A stretch of 38,181 nt of DNA, taken from the IMG/VR virus record IMGVR_UViG_3300029309_000109, positions 1 through 38,181 of that record. One strand, 5' to 3'. Shown here in pieces: positions 1 to 7,480 of this stretch. Every line of letters begins with the position of its first letter. Positions within the stretch are counted from its first letter, which is position 1. Under the pieces are notes generated by a model that saw only the letters and a program-made list of their open reading frames with translations, was not told the DNA's origin and searched no databases. The translations under genes and the position numbers were made by a program. The DNA is from a virus.

Positions 1-163
1 CACCTGCCCATCCGTCTAAATCTTTATACACATCTTTTCTAGCTAAACAATTAGCCTTAATTAAACATTTTCTACTACAAAATTTTCTTTTCTTTCCTGT
101 AAGTGGGTTATCACAACTTACTAAACTGCATTGTAGGTATGTAACTTTCTCTTTTTTACACAT
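1..163 (-). CDS. Small Cys-rich zinc-ribbon-like protein, truncated by the window edge
   Basis: An ATG at 163-161 opens a frame that runs off the left edge with at least 54 codons and no stop. The visible part has Cys12, Cys17, Cys29 and Cys33 (C-x4-C-x11-C-x3-C) and a further Cys39. The core reads KRKFCSRKC, which looks like the zinc knuckle of small phage zinc-ribbon or treble-clef proteins. No good Shine-Dalgarno precedes the ATG, only AGG three bases upstream. The frame lies directly downstream, in the transcribed direction, of the structured gap at 164-344, so that RNA may be its leader. I infer metal binding from the cysteine spacing. Function is unknown and the C-terminus is not visible. 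Confidence 0.5.
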   Translation of the reverse strand, partial: MCKKEKVTYLQCSLVSCDNPLTGKKRKFCSRKCLIKANCLARKDVYKDLDGWAG

Positions 164-189
164 ACCTATAGGGTAAAGTAGATTAACGC

Positions 190-199
190 CAAAGTAAAG
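190..199 (-). promoter_or_regulatory. CTTTACTTTG box, left copy
   Basis: On the minus strand this is CTTTACTTTG. The same 10-mer occurs at 5970-5979 and 11296-11305, each time in a non-coding gap just upstream of a minus-strand gene. Here it lies 27 bases upstream of the ATG at 163. A promoter -35-like element (TTTACT) or a regulator site is an inference. No convincing -10 box at standard spacing follows. Confidence 0.35.
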
Positions 200-202
200 C
201 AG

Positions 203-336
203 TAAAACGACGAAATTAGCTTTCTGTTTAATCTAAGCCGTTTTAAGGATTGACTATATCGTTTAAGGCTAAACCCTTAACTACCTCGTCAAAGTGCCTT
301 AGGTAGCGTCTGGTGAGACCGATTTTTCCGATATAG
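203..336 (-). ncRNA. Candidate structured RNA: four-way junction plus adjacent hairpin
   Basis: This non-coding gap between the HTH gene (stop at 345) and the truncated Cys-rich gene (start 163) is rich in perfect inverted repeats. An 8-bp outer stem pairs 254-261 with 329-336 (CTATATCG/CGATATAG). Inside it are three hairpins in a row: 263-268 with 275-280 (6 bp, 6-nt loop), 281-286 with 301-306 (6 bp, 14-nt loop) and 308-311 with 316-319 (4 bp, 4-nt loop). A separate stem pairs 203-209 with 239-245 (7 bp) and encloses 219-222 with 235-238. The shape resembles a cloverleaf but lacks a 7-nt anticodon loop and a T-loop, so it is not a tRNA. It could be a riboswitch or regulatory leader, a small RNA or a processing element. 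I do not recognise a known class. The strand is inferred from the flanking transcription. Confidence 0.45.
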
Positions 337-344
337 CTTAAAAT

Positions 345-689
345 TTAGTATTTCCAGTCCCAACCGCTATGTGGAACTACTGATTGATTATTTCCAATAG
401 TTTTTACTTTTTTAGTTTTTAACCATGCGTTATATTCTGTTACTATTTCTTCCATATCATTATAAGTAGAGTTAAGTTCATTCCATTTATTACGTGCAAC
501 TTGCGTTCCTAAATAATAATCACCGTCACCTAACTTACAGCGTGTTATAATTTGCCATATACGTTGTTTTGTTAAATCGTATTCATCTGCTAATTCAAGT
601 AGAGTAATATCTTGGAATACCCAGTCTTGATATATTTTTGTATATTTTTCTTGACTTTCTGCTTTCTTTTTTGGTGTTATACCTCTCAT
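345..689 (-). CDS. Small helix-turn-helix DNA-binding protein (sigma region 4-like)
   Basis: A 114-aa protein. Residues 28-50 (ITLLELADEYDLTKQRIWQI) read as a helix-turn-helix: a first helix, a short turn, then a recognition helix TKQRIWQIITR like those in sigma-70 region 4 and similar regulators. The N-terminus is basic and the C-terminus aromatic. The start ATG at 689 has a strong ribosome site (AAGGAG, seven bases upstream) lying inside the end of the polymerase gene, so the two are cotranscribed and probably coupled. It is the last gene before the structured RNA gap. An early regulator is a reasonable guess; the target is unknown. Confidence 0.6.
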   Translation of the reverse strand: MRGITPKKKAESQEKYTKIYQDWVFQDITLLELADEYDLTKQRIWQIITRCKLGDGDYYLGTQVARNKWNELNSTYNDMEEIVTEYNAWLKTKKVKTIGNNQSVVPHSGWDWKY

Positions 690-2551
690 AGAGTTATCTC
701 CTTAACTTCGCCCCAAGATTGACCAAGCTCTGCGTCGACTAGTAGAGGAACTGCGATTTTTACACAGTTTTCCATAATCTCTATAACTTTTTTAGCCTGA
801 GCATGATTTTCAATAGATATATCTACCTCGTCATGTATTTGCAAGTGTGGGACTATTCCTTCCTTCCATAAGTCTATCATAGCTAGTTTAGTCATATCAG
901 CCGCAGAGCCTTGTATCAAACGGTTGAGTGCTTTATAAGTAAATGAACGTTTAAGTTCATCGCCGTATTTTGTTATTGCTTCATCTTTTGCTAATGGTGT
1001 TGTCCTTTCGAATTTACTTTCCCATAAATCAAAACGGCATCTACGTCCACCAATAGTTTTTATAAATCCTTTTAAATTTGCTATCCGAGTGCACTGGTCT
1101 TGTAATGCTTTTATAAACGGAACTTTTTCATGGTATTGTTGAAATAATTTCTCTGCTTCAAACTCATCTAGACCTAGTTCTCTAATTAGTTTTTCTTTAC
1201 CCATACCATAGCTTAATCCTAAATTAATCGTTTTAGCTTGTTTACGTGGTATGTTTGCCATATCTGCAACTATCTGGTGAAAGTCTGCATTATTTTCTGT
1301 ATATTGTTGTACAGCTTCTTGTGAACCACGTAGACTCATTTCGTTAGCATAGTGCACCGTAAGTCTAGGCTCTTGTTGTGAGTAATCGAAAGCCCCCCAT
1401 TCACAGCCTTCTTCTGGTATAAATAATGACCGTATTAAATTACCTATTTCAGGGTCACGAGCAGGGACTTGTTGTAGGTTAGGATTACTATAACTAAACC
1501 TACCACTGACCGTGCCACCCCTGTCGTTACGCATAGGGTGAGCTTCTGCATGTATACGACCGTTAAATACATGGTCTCCTATCATTTTATCAATAAACGT
1601 AGTTCTTGCTTTATTTAACTTTCTAGCTCTAACGATTAATTTAGGCAACTCGTGTTCATGTCCCTCTAGCCACTGTCTTTGAAAACTAGGAGTGCCTTTT
1701 TCTGTACGTGGATACCATAAATCATTTTTATCGAATATATTTTGTAATGAAGCGTTAGCCCATAAATTTACATCACTACCATATTTCCTTTTTATTTCTA
1801 CTTGTATAAGTTGTTCTTCTTTAGATAATCGACTACTAACTTCATCTGCTTTATTAGTATCGACTCTTACACCCCTCCATCGCATTTCGATAAGTAGAGG
1901 TATTAAATTAAGTTCCATATATAAAACTTTTTCTAAATCTTGTTCTTTAATTTGTTCTTCTAATTTATGCCATAACTTATAAGTAAGTATGGCGTCTTGT
2001 TCACCGTAAGGTCCAACATATTTTGCTGGTAGCCTATACATTTCGCTTTTAGGATTACAACCATATGCAAGTGCAGCGTCTTGTAATAGTGTTTCATCTT
2101 TAGTTTCATCACACCAATCTTTTCCTAAGTTATCTAACGAGTATGAAAATCTGTTTTCGTCTAGTAGAGGGGCGGCAATGATAGTATCAAGGATTGTACC
2201 TTGTATATCAATGCCTTCCCTTTTTAACCACCCAACATCATACAGAGAATTATGAAAGATTACTTTACGTTGAGTAGCTAAAACATTTTTTAACCACCTT
2301 AATACAACCCCCTCATCTAAATTACCGCCACCTTCATGACGTATAGGAAAATATCCATGCCAATCTTTAGTAGCAATACCTACACCGACAATATGACCAT
2401 TGCCTGTAGCCCAACCTGGACCATTGATAAGTAAGTTAGGGTCATACGTTTCAAGGTCTACAGCTACTGTTTCATCAGGTGCAAACTCAGGAAACACGTC
2501 AGGCACAGACCACGAACTCTCGGGTTTAAATAAAGGGTTTTGCAAAATCAC
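686..2551 (-). CDS. polA: Family A DNA polymerase with 3'-5' exonuclease domain (Leu762 type)
   Basis: A 621-aa replicative polymerase. The N-terminal exonuclease has all three motifs: DLETYD (Asp32, Glu34), HNSLYD (Asp105) and YGEQD (Asp186). The polymerase half has motif A FDYSQQEPR (Asp389), motif B RKQAKTINLGLSYGMG (436-451) and motif C IHDEVD (Asp574). In motif B the residue matching E. coli Phe762 is Leu444. That variant is known from marine phage polymerases and is linked in the literature to altered nucleotide discrimination and replication style. There is no 5' nuclease domain, as usual for phage enzymes. The start is GTG at 2551, overlapping the upstream stop as GTGA. It is part of the leftward replication operon. 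Confidence 0.96.
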   Translation of the reverse strand: MILQNPLFKPESSWSVPDVFPEFAPDETVAVDLETYDPNLLINGPGWATGNGHIVGVGIATKDWHGYFPIRHEGGGNLDEGVVLRWLKNVLATQRKVIFHNSLYDVGWLKREGIDIQGTILDTIIAAPLLDENRFSYSLDNLGKDWCDETKDETLLQDAALAYGCNPKSEMYRLPAKYVGPYGEQDAILTYKLWHKLEEQIKEQDLEKVLYMELNLIPLLIEMRWRGVRVDTNKADEVSSRLSKEEQLIQVEIKRKYGSDVNLWANASLQNIFDKNDLWYPRTEKGTPSFQRQWLEGHEHELPKLIVRARKLNKARTTFIDKMIGDHVFNGRIHAEAHPMRNDRGGTVSGRFSYSNPNLQQVPARDPEIGNLIRSLFIPEEGCEWGAFDYSQQEPRLTVHYANEMSLRGSQEAVQQYTENNADFHQIVADMANIPRKQAKTINLGLSYGMGKEKLIRELGLDEFEAEKLFQQYHEKVPFIKALQDQCTRIANLKGFIKTIGGRRCRFDLWESKFERTTPLAKDEAITKYGDELKRSFTYKALNRLIQGSAADMTKLAMIDLWKEGIVPHLQIHDEVDISIENHAQAKKVIEIMENCVKIAVPLLVDAELGQSWGEVKEITL

Positions 2552-2814
2552 TTTTTCTTTTTAGGTGCTTTTCCGCCAACCCATGCTTCGTTAACGTCGG
2601 GAGTAGATTTATCGTCAGCGACATATCTTCCCTTTTTAGTTCTAGCACGTTGTGGTTTTACTTTATCTCCGAACTTATCTAGCACAACTGTACCTTCTTC
2701 TATTGCAGCATCAATGATTTCTGCTTCTTTTAAAAGTTTTTTCGCATGTGTAACCTCAGCATTCTCTTGCGTAGGTAATCCTAAAAAACCTTTTAATTTA
2801 TTCCAAAAACTCAT
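2548..2814 (-). CDS. Hypothetical basic protein upstream of polymerase
   Basis: An 88-aa protein with an amphipathic N-terminus (MSFWNKLKGFLGLP), a charged middle (KKLLKEAEIIDAAIEEG) and a lysine-rich tail ending KAPKKKK. There is no recognisable domain. Its stop overlaps the GTG start of the polymerase and its ATG overlaps the end of the preceding gene, so it is translationally coupled on both sides. Small accessory proteins next to phage polymerases are common, but nothing in the sequence identifies a role. Confidence 0.6.
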   Translation of the reverse strand: MSFWNKLKGFLGLPTQENAEVTHAKKLLKEAEIIDAAIEEGTVVLDKFGDKVKPQRARTKKGRYVADDKSTPDVNEAWVGGKAPKKKK

Positions 2815-3155
2815 ATTTCCTCCTCTTCAACTTCGTTATAAGTATCTGTAATTTCTTGTGGTTCATCTGTAGTTTGAACAAGTATTTCTTGTTCTACTAG
2901 TAAAAGATATCTACGTAAATCACGTATATCGTCTAGTAGACCTGCTTCGCCACTATATACTTTACCTGCTTCGAAGATATCCCAACCATGTTTTTCAGAT
3001 TGATGTTCTATCCTATCGAACTTACGAGCAAGCATCATAAACGCACCGACACCGCCACGTCTTTTCCAAGAATCGCCGTAAGATTGTTCAGCCCTTTGTA
3101 GAGCTTGTAAATCATTTTGAGCGACTTCTTTCATGAGATTAAAATCTGCACTCAT
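2811..3155 (-). CDS. Nmad1/DUF1599-like protein (possible DNA-modification accessory)
   Basis: A 114-aa protein from the preferred start. The frame is open seven codons further to 3176, but the ATG at 3155 has an ideal ribosome site (AAGGAG, six bases upstream). It contains YGDSWKRRGG, MMLARKFDRIE and DDIRDLRRYLLLVEQE. These resemble the YG-sW / K-dRi / DD-DLrrYl pattern I associate with nucleotide-modification-associated domain 1 (Pfam DUF1599). The family is helical and of unproven function, and it often travels with base-modification genes in phages. Its position directly after the thymidylate synthase homologue fits that. The family call is from memory of motifs and is tentative. Confidence 0.5.
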   Translation of the reverse strand: MSADFNLMKEVAQNDLQALQRAEQSYGDSWKRRGGVGAFMMLARKFDRIEHQSEKHGWDIFEAGKVYSGEAGLLDDIRDLRRYLLLVEQEILVQTTDEPQEITDTYNEVEEEEI

Positions 3156-3156
3156 G

Positions 3157-4191
3157 TTATTCTCCTTTTTCCGCATGGTTATTTCTACGCTCTTCTCGGG
3201 TGCGGAGCCAACTAAGGCAAGCGTTTTTCCAATCTTTTGGAATTATATAATCACAGTGTGCAAATGCTTCTTCATACTTTCCTGATTTATATAAATAATA
3301 AGTAATTGCCATAGGCACTGCAATATCTCTATAACAAGGATTTACCCAATTAGCAGCACCAATAATATCTGCAGGGTGGTAATTAAAAAATCTATCGTGT
3401 TCCCAGTCTAAACAATCATATTCTATAAATAAATTACTATGCTCATAATTTTCTAATGTATCGTATACATTTGTAGTTGACCTGATAGAGTAAGTATCTA
3501 TAGATAAATGTTTTACTTTATCCCATACTTCGTTGAGATAGACATGAAAACTATCACTAACTTGTCTATATACACCAACGGGCACACCAAGTCTATGTGC
3601 GACAAGTTCTTGAAGCACTGACATATGTACCACGTTGGCACCATACGCACCCCATAGCATATCGTTAGACCTATTACAAACAGTCATGTTTAATTTGTTA
3701 TCTCTTATCTTAAAATAAATATTAGTGTTACAAGGTACGTCTTTACTAACCCTAGCCAAATCTTTATTTGCGTCCCACATCTGTAATACTGCACGTCTAT
3801 CGTTTGGATTTTCTTTTAGAAGTTTTACAATCATATTTATTTGGTCTTTATGAAAATACTTTTTCCACCTATGACCATATGCCCCCCATAGAGTTTCGCC
3901 GTCGTCTGAAAAATTAGACATACTTGCAACGTAATATGTTAGTGATTTTAAATCGTTTCTGCCTGCAAGCATCCACATACTTTCTATAAAATGAAAGAAC
4001 GGGTTTGCATCTCTTTCTTCTATAAGACATACTCTTTCCGTTGGTTTTAAATACACAGTAGTAACTGGGTCAACACATTCTAAAGTTTTACCGTTTCTGC
4101 TTTCTTGTTCAATATAATTAATTTTGTCTTGAAATAAATCAATACCTTTTAATAAAGCTGTATTAACATTTCTTGCTGTTATAACTTTCAT
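3157..4191 (-). CDS. Thymidylate synthase / dUMP hydroxymethylase family protein
   Basis: A 344-aa protein of the TS fold. Seen features: FFHFIESMWMLAG near residues 65-77, LWGAYGHRW (101-109), DRRAVLQMWD (131-140), catalytic-site PCN with Cys154, RSND at 174-177, Asn186 in GAYGAN, and SDSFHVYLN (212-220). The conserved Asn, which contacts the uracil in TS, is kept rather than the Asp seen in dCMP hydroxymethylases. The substrate is therefore more likely dUMP. Whether the product is dTMP or 5-hydroxymethyl-dUMP cannot be told from sequence. The ATGA overlap with the pyrophosphorylase-like gene upstream favours a joint role in thymine metabolism or modification. PCN replaces the usual PCH. Confidence 0.88.
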   Translation of the reverse strand: MKVITARNVNTALLKGIDLFQDKINYIEQESRNGKTLECVDPVTTVYLKPTERVCLIEERDANPFFHFIESMWMLAGRNDLKSLTYYVASMSNFSDDGETLWGAYGHRWKKYFHKDQINMIVKLLKENPNDRRAVLQMWDANKDLARVSKDVPCNTNIYFKIRDNKLNMTVCNRSNDMLWGAYGANVVHMSVLQELVAHRLGVPVGVYRQVSDSFHVYLNEVWDKVKHLSIDTYSIRSTTNVYDTLENYEHSNLFIEYDCLDWEHDRFFNYHPADIIGAANWVNPCYRDIAVPMAITYYLYKSGKYEEAFAHCDYIIPKDWKNACLSWLRTREERRNNHAEKGE

Positions 4192-5087
4192 AGTTCCTCC
4201 ACTAATGGTAAATTTTCGTCATAAGTATACATAGACCTTGTTCTTCCCTCGCCTTTATAAATACGAGAATACTTATCAAACTCACATAAACCCCCCTCTA
4301 TTTCTCTCAACTCATAAGGTAAATGATTTCTAAAGGTTATATTTACTGGTAGTTCATGTAATGCTATATCGTATAGAGCTACCATTTCACCACACCAATC
4401 ATGGCTACGCTGACAAAACTCTAATGGTCTACCTGTTAATCTGTTAAGTCCTCGCATAGCTCCTGGACCTGCATTAGCCCATGAATACTTATCATTTGCT
4501 CCTTGTAGTAGATAAGTAAACCTTAAATCTGTTACAACTTCATACGCCATAAACGGTCCCATGTATGGATATTCTCGTAATAAATTCCAACAATACTCTA
4601 AAGAACTTTCATTATTATCTCTACGTTTTACAAGCTTTTCTATCATATAATCTTTACGTTCCCACATATGAGTTATACACTCCGCTACACCTGTAACTTT
4701 ATCCATACCGTTTGGAGACTTTACTATATAAGCTCCTGTAACCCATTTATCTTGTTTAGTTATTTCTTCTATCGCTTTTTTCCTATCCCAATTTTTAAGT
4801 AGGTCGTGTTTTATCAGAGTTCTCCCTGTAGGTATCCAATTAAACCAACGAAAAATAACCGTAGCCATAAGCACGTCAGTATCCTCACGCATAGGCTCTC
4901 GTATATGTTTTTTAAACCAACGAGTTGTTCTATCTTCTTCGCGAAAAACTTGACAGAACTTATACTGCTGAAGTATAGGGTCATCAGTCCAAGGAGGTGG
5001 GAAGTTTTGGACTTCTTTTTGTAGTCTGATATTTTCCCTTTCTACTTGCCAATACAAGTATCTATCAAGTTCCTCTTGAATAAACAT
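4188..5087 (-). CDS. Alpha-glutamyl/putrescinyl thymine pyrophosphorylase-like protein (5-hmdU kinase helical domain family)
   Basis: A 299-aa protein. The N-terminal part has a pattern typical of this family: FWxY-like YLYWQVEREN, PPPWTDDPILQQYKF, FREEDRTTRWF, then ATVIFRWFNWIPTG. The second half has HMWERKDYM, GPFMAYEVVTDLRF and WANAGPGAMRGL. The family was defined by comparative genomics (Iyer, Aravind and colleagues) in phage systems that replace thymine with hypermodified pyrimidines. Members act after a hydroxymethyl-dU phosphorylation step. No P-loop 5-hmdU DNA kinase is visible in this window; it could lie outside. The start ATG at 5087 overlaps the previous stop as TAATG. Confidence 0.72.
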   Translation of the reverse strand: MFIQEELDRYLYWQVERENIRLQKEVQNFPPPWTDDPILQQYKFCQVFREEDRTTRWFKKHIREPMREDTDVLMATVIFRWFNWIPTGRTLIKHDLLKNWDRKKAIEEITKQDKWVTGAYIVKSPNGMDKVTGVAECITHMWERKDYMIEKLVKRRDNNESSLEYCWNLLREYPYMGPFMAYEVVTDLRFTYLLQGANDKYSWANAGPGAMRGLNRLTGRPLEFCQRSHDWCGEMVALYDIALHELPVNITFRNHLPYELREIEGGLCEFDKYSRIYKGEGRTRSMYTYDENLPLVEEL

Positions 5088-5926
5088 TACTTTTTACGCA
5101 GCACCCATGAACAGTTATTCGCATATTCAGGATAGAATGTTGCAGCAACAACTCTTAAGAACTGTCTACCGTATCTATTTTTTAACATATTAAATTGTTC
5201 TGGAGTCCATCCTAAGTTAGGAATTTTCATAGCTTTCTTTAAATTAGGCATTTGTATAAATGTTCCTGTAACAGCTTCTATAGTAAAGTTTCTTTCTAAT
5301 TCATCTTTTAGTTCTTGGAAACCCCACTCATATACGTGGTCTTCAGGTAGTTTATCGTTAGAGCCGTCATGGTTAGGTGTAGACACAAAACCCAAAGCTC
5401 CAGGACGCATCACCCTAGCTACATCGTCAAGCCACGGAGCTATAAACTGTCTGCCCATATGCTCAATAACTTCAGTAGACCAAAAGAAATCTATACTTTC
5501 GTCCTCTAATTTAAATACAGGGTCAACTGTTAAATCTTGGATTACTATTGTTGGATTAAAATTCTGAAACCATGTAGATTCCATAATTTTGCCTCCCGCG
5601 TTTGACCAATAAGGTAATTCCATTTCACAGGCAGGGTCTATATCAGTACCATAAAAAGAAGCTATAACGTCTGTCTTTTTAATAACATACGCTTTATATA
5701 GACTTCTTAAAGCCCAACATTCACCACAACCCACCTCAAAGGTGTTAAGCGGTCTGCCTAATCTTTTCGCCTCATCTATACATAGAGAAGCTATTTTATC
5801 AAAACGACTCATATGAGCTATCTCATCTGGTCGCCAGTTAGCTAATACACCCGCACTAGCTATATCCATTCTTGTGTTTTTACTGTCGTTTTCATTGACA
5901 AGTAATTTTTTTCTAATTGAAGACAT
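5087..5926 (-). CDS. Class I SAM-dependent methyltransferase
   Basis: A 279-aa protein with a Rossmann methyltransferase core. Motif I is FEVGCGE, followed by an acidic strand end YGTDID. Then come DESIDFFWSTEVIEHM (motif IV-like, with the typical EVIEH) and RVMRPGALGFVSTPNH. It resembles Methyltransf_11/23-type small-molecule or sugar-linked enzymes rather than DNA methyltransferases; there is no DPPY/NPPY or PCQ motif. The substrate is unknown. The start at 5926 has a strong ribosome site (AAAGGAGGG). A 57-bp gap upstream holds a likely promoter, so this gene probably begins a sub-operon that continues to the polymerase. Confidence 0.8.
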   Translation of the reverse strand: MSSIRKKLLVNENDSKNTRMDIASAGVLANWRPDEIAHMSRFDKIASLCIDEAKRLGRPLNTFEVGCGECWALRSLYKAYVIKKTDVIASFYGTDIDPACEMELPYWSNAGGKIMESTWFQNFNPTIVIQDLTVDPVFKLEDESIDFFWSTEVIEHMGRQFIAPWLDDVARVMRPGALGFVSTPNHDGSNDKLPEDHVYEWGFQELKDELERNFTIEAVTGTFIQMPNLKKAMKIPNLGWTPEQFNMLKNRYGRQFLRVVAATFYPEYANNCSWVLRKK

Positions 5927-5983
5927 AAGTCCCTCCTTTCTTTTAGTTAATATACTTTACTTTTTATTACAAAGTAAAGAACT
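5927..5983 (-). promoter_or_regulatory. Intergenic promoter with inverted CTTTACTTT repeat
   Basis: This 57-bp gap contains a perfect 9-bp inverted repeat, CTTTACTTT (5955-5963) against AAAGTAAAG (5971-5979). On the minus strand TTTACT is followed after 18 bases by TATATT, a plausible -35/-10 pair, then by the ribosome site of the methyltransferase gene. The right arm is the CAAAGTAAAG box also found at 190 and 11296. The palindrome could instead be an operator or a weak hairpin. The position just upstream of a well-formed start supports a promoter. Confidence 0.45.
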
Positions 5984-7480
5984 TTATATTTGAAAGCACC
6001 GTGTTGATTTAGGCTCTATCAAATATAGGTTTTCTTTTGCTCTAGTCATACCGACATAGAACACCCTATTTTCATCATCAGGATTTTTCTGATAATTCTT
6101 ATAAACTCTTGTAGTTATATCAGTCAGTAACACAACGTTTGTAGCTTCACCGCCTTTTGCTGCGTGTATTGTAGATAATCTGATACGTGGTTCTTTTGTT
6201 ATTTTTTCGCCCCTACGTAACATGGCTCTTATATAACTAATTTCTGCAGGTCTTAGTAGAGTAAAAACATCGTACCACTCACCCATAGGTAAATCTGGAA
6301 ACTGTTCTTTTAACGAAGTTAAGTTAGGTTTTGCAGAAGCTTCTAACAAGTCTAACTTCTTAAAATCTTTTACTTTAATATATTTTAAGATATTAGCACA
6401 TTCTGTTAACGGTAATCGTGCACCTTTTCTTAAACGCTGCCAATTTATAACAGCTCTAACTTTGCTTTCAGGTAGACTTGTTTTACCTTTTACCTCAAAA
6501 AACCAACCCTCGTTTCTACAATACTCATCTACTTCTTCAAGCAAGTAATTTGTTCTTGCTAAGACTAACCAATCCCCGTGTTCCATATTTAACAAAGTTA
6601 TGCTTGGCTCCCACCTCACAAGACCTTGTTCTTTTTTAGGATGCCATACTTTATGAATACGTGAGCTAACTTGGGAGATACAACGTTTAGCATACTCATG
6701 AACACTAGAAGGTATCCTATACGATTGTTCTAATACCATAGCATTAGAACTATTACTGATTAAATAATCTACGTCTGCTCCCGCCCATTTATAAATAGCT
6801 TGGTCATCGTCTCCCGCTACATATATTCGTTTCGCTTTTTCTGCAAGTTTACGAACAACAGCCCATTGAACAGGTGATAAATCTTGTGCCTCATCTACGA
6901 ACATAACGTCTAATTTTGGTATAGTTCCCTCGTGAATAAATTTATGTAACATATCTGTATAGTCAACCAATAACTTATCTTCTTTAAATAATTTTAATCC
7001 TCTTGCATATCTTTCTAATTCAAACCAACCTACAGCTTCGTCTACATCATGCCATTGTTCTTCTAACGATACATAACGCATACGTGCTAAATTTTCTATA
7101 AAAGCTAGTCGGTCGTCGTGCGTCATAGCAAATAAATGCCCGTCTTCTGATTGTGTTCGACCTGTTAGTTTTAAGTTTAATTTTTCATTTAACTCTTGTA
7201 TATCTTGTGAGCCCATGACGTTTTCTCTAGTTAGTCCTAGTTGCCTAAAGGCTAACGAATGAAGTGTTCTAAAGTATGGAAGTTGGGCGTTACTTATTCC
7301 AAACTTTGTTATAGCTCTTTCTTTACCTTCGTTTACAGCTTTTCGAGTAAATGTAAAAAACCCTATATCTGAAGGCTCTGTTCCTGAATCAAGTTCTTTT
7401 TCTATTAAGTCTAGTAAAGTAGTTGTCTTACCTGTTCCTGGTGGTCCCAAAATAACTTGTGTATGGCTAGGTAATGTCAT
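5984..7480 (-). CDS. UvrD/Rep-like superfamily 1 helicase
   Basis: A 498-aa SF1A helicase. The motifs run in order: Walker A GPPGTGKTT (12-20), FTFTRKAV (Ia), FVDEAQDLS (II), AGDDDQAIYKWAGA (III), LEQSYRIP (IV), STIHAAKGGEA (V) and FYVGMTRAKENLYL (VI). All ATPase residues are present. At about 500 aa it is shorter than host UvrD (about 720 aa) and resembles compact phage helicases with reduced accessory domains. A role in phage DNA replication or recombination is likely. The start overlaps the AlkB gene stop as ATGA. Confidence 0.93.
   Translation of the reverse strand: MTLPSHTQVILGPPGTGKTTTLLDLIEKELDSGTEPSDIGFFTFTRKAVNEGKERAITKFGISNAQLPYFRTLHSLAFRQLGLTRENVMGSQDIQELNEKLNLKLTGRTQSEDGHLFAMTHDDRLAFIENLARMRYVSLEEQWHDVDEAVGWFELERYARGLKLFKEDKLLVDYTDMLHKFIHEGTIPKLDVMFVDEAQDLSPVQWAVVRKLAEKAKRIYVAGDDDQAIYKWAGADVDYLISNSSNAMVLEQSYRIPSSVHEYAKRCISQVSSRIHKVWHPKKEQGLVRWEPSITLLNMEHGDWLVLARTNYLLEEVDEYCRNEGWFFEVKGKTSLPESKVRAVINWQRLRKGARLPLTECANILKYIKVKDFKKLDLLEASAKPNLTSLKEQFPDLPMGEWYDVFTLLRPAEISYIRAMLRRGEKITKEPRIRLSTIHAAKGGEATNVVLLTDITTRVYKNYQKNPDDENRVFYVGMTRAKENLYLIEPKSTRCFQI

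Noticed and set aside
164-190. T7-like promoter look-alike (minus strand TAATCTACTTTACCCTATAGG)
   Set aside because: It ends in CTATAGG like the T7 consensus but is two bases too long and mismatched in the middle. No phage RNA polymerase gene is in the window, and no second copy of the whole motif was seen.
254-336. tRNA gene
   Set aside because: The cloverleaf-like fold has an 8-bp outer stem, a 14-nt middle loop and no TTC-R-A loop or anticodon-loop pattern.
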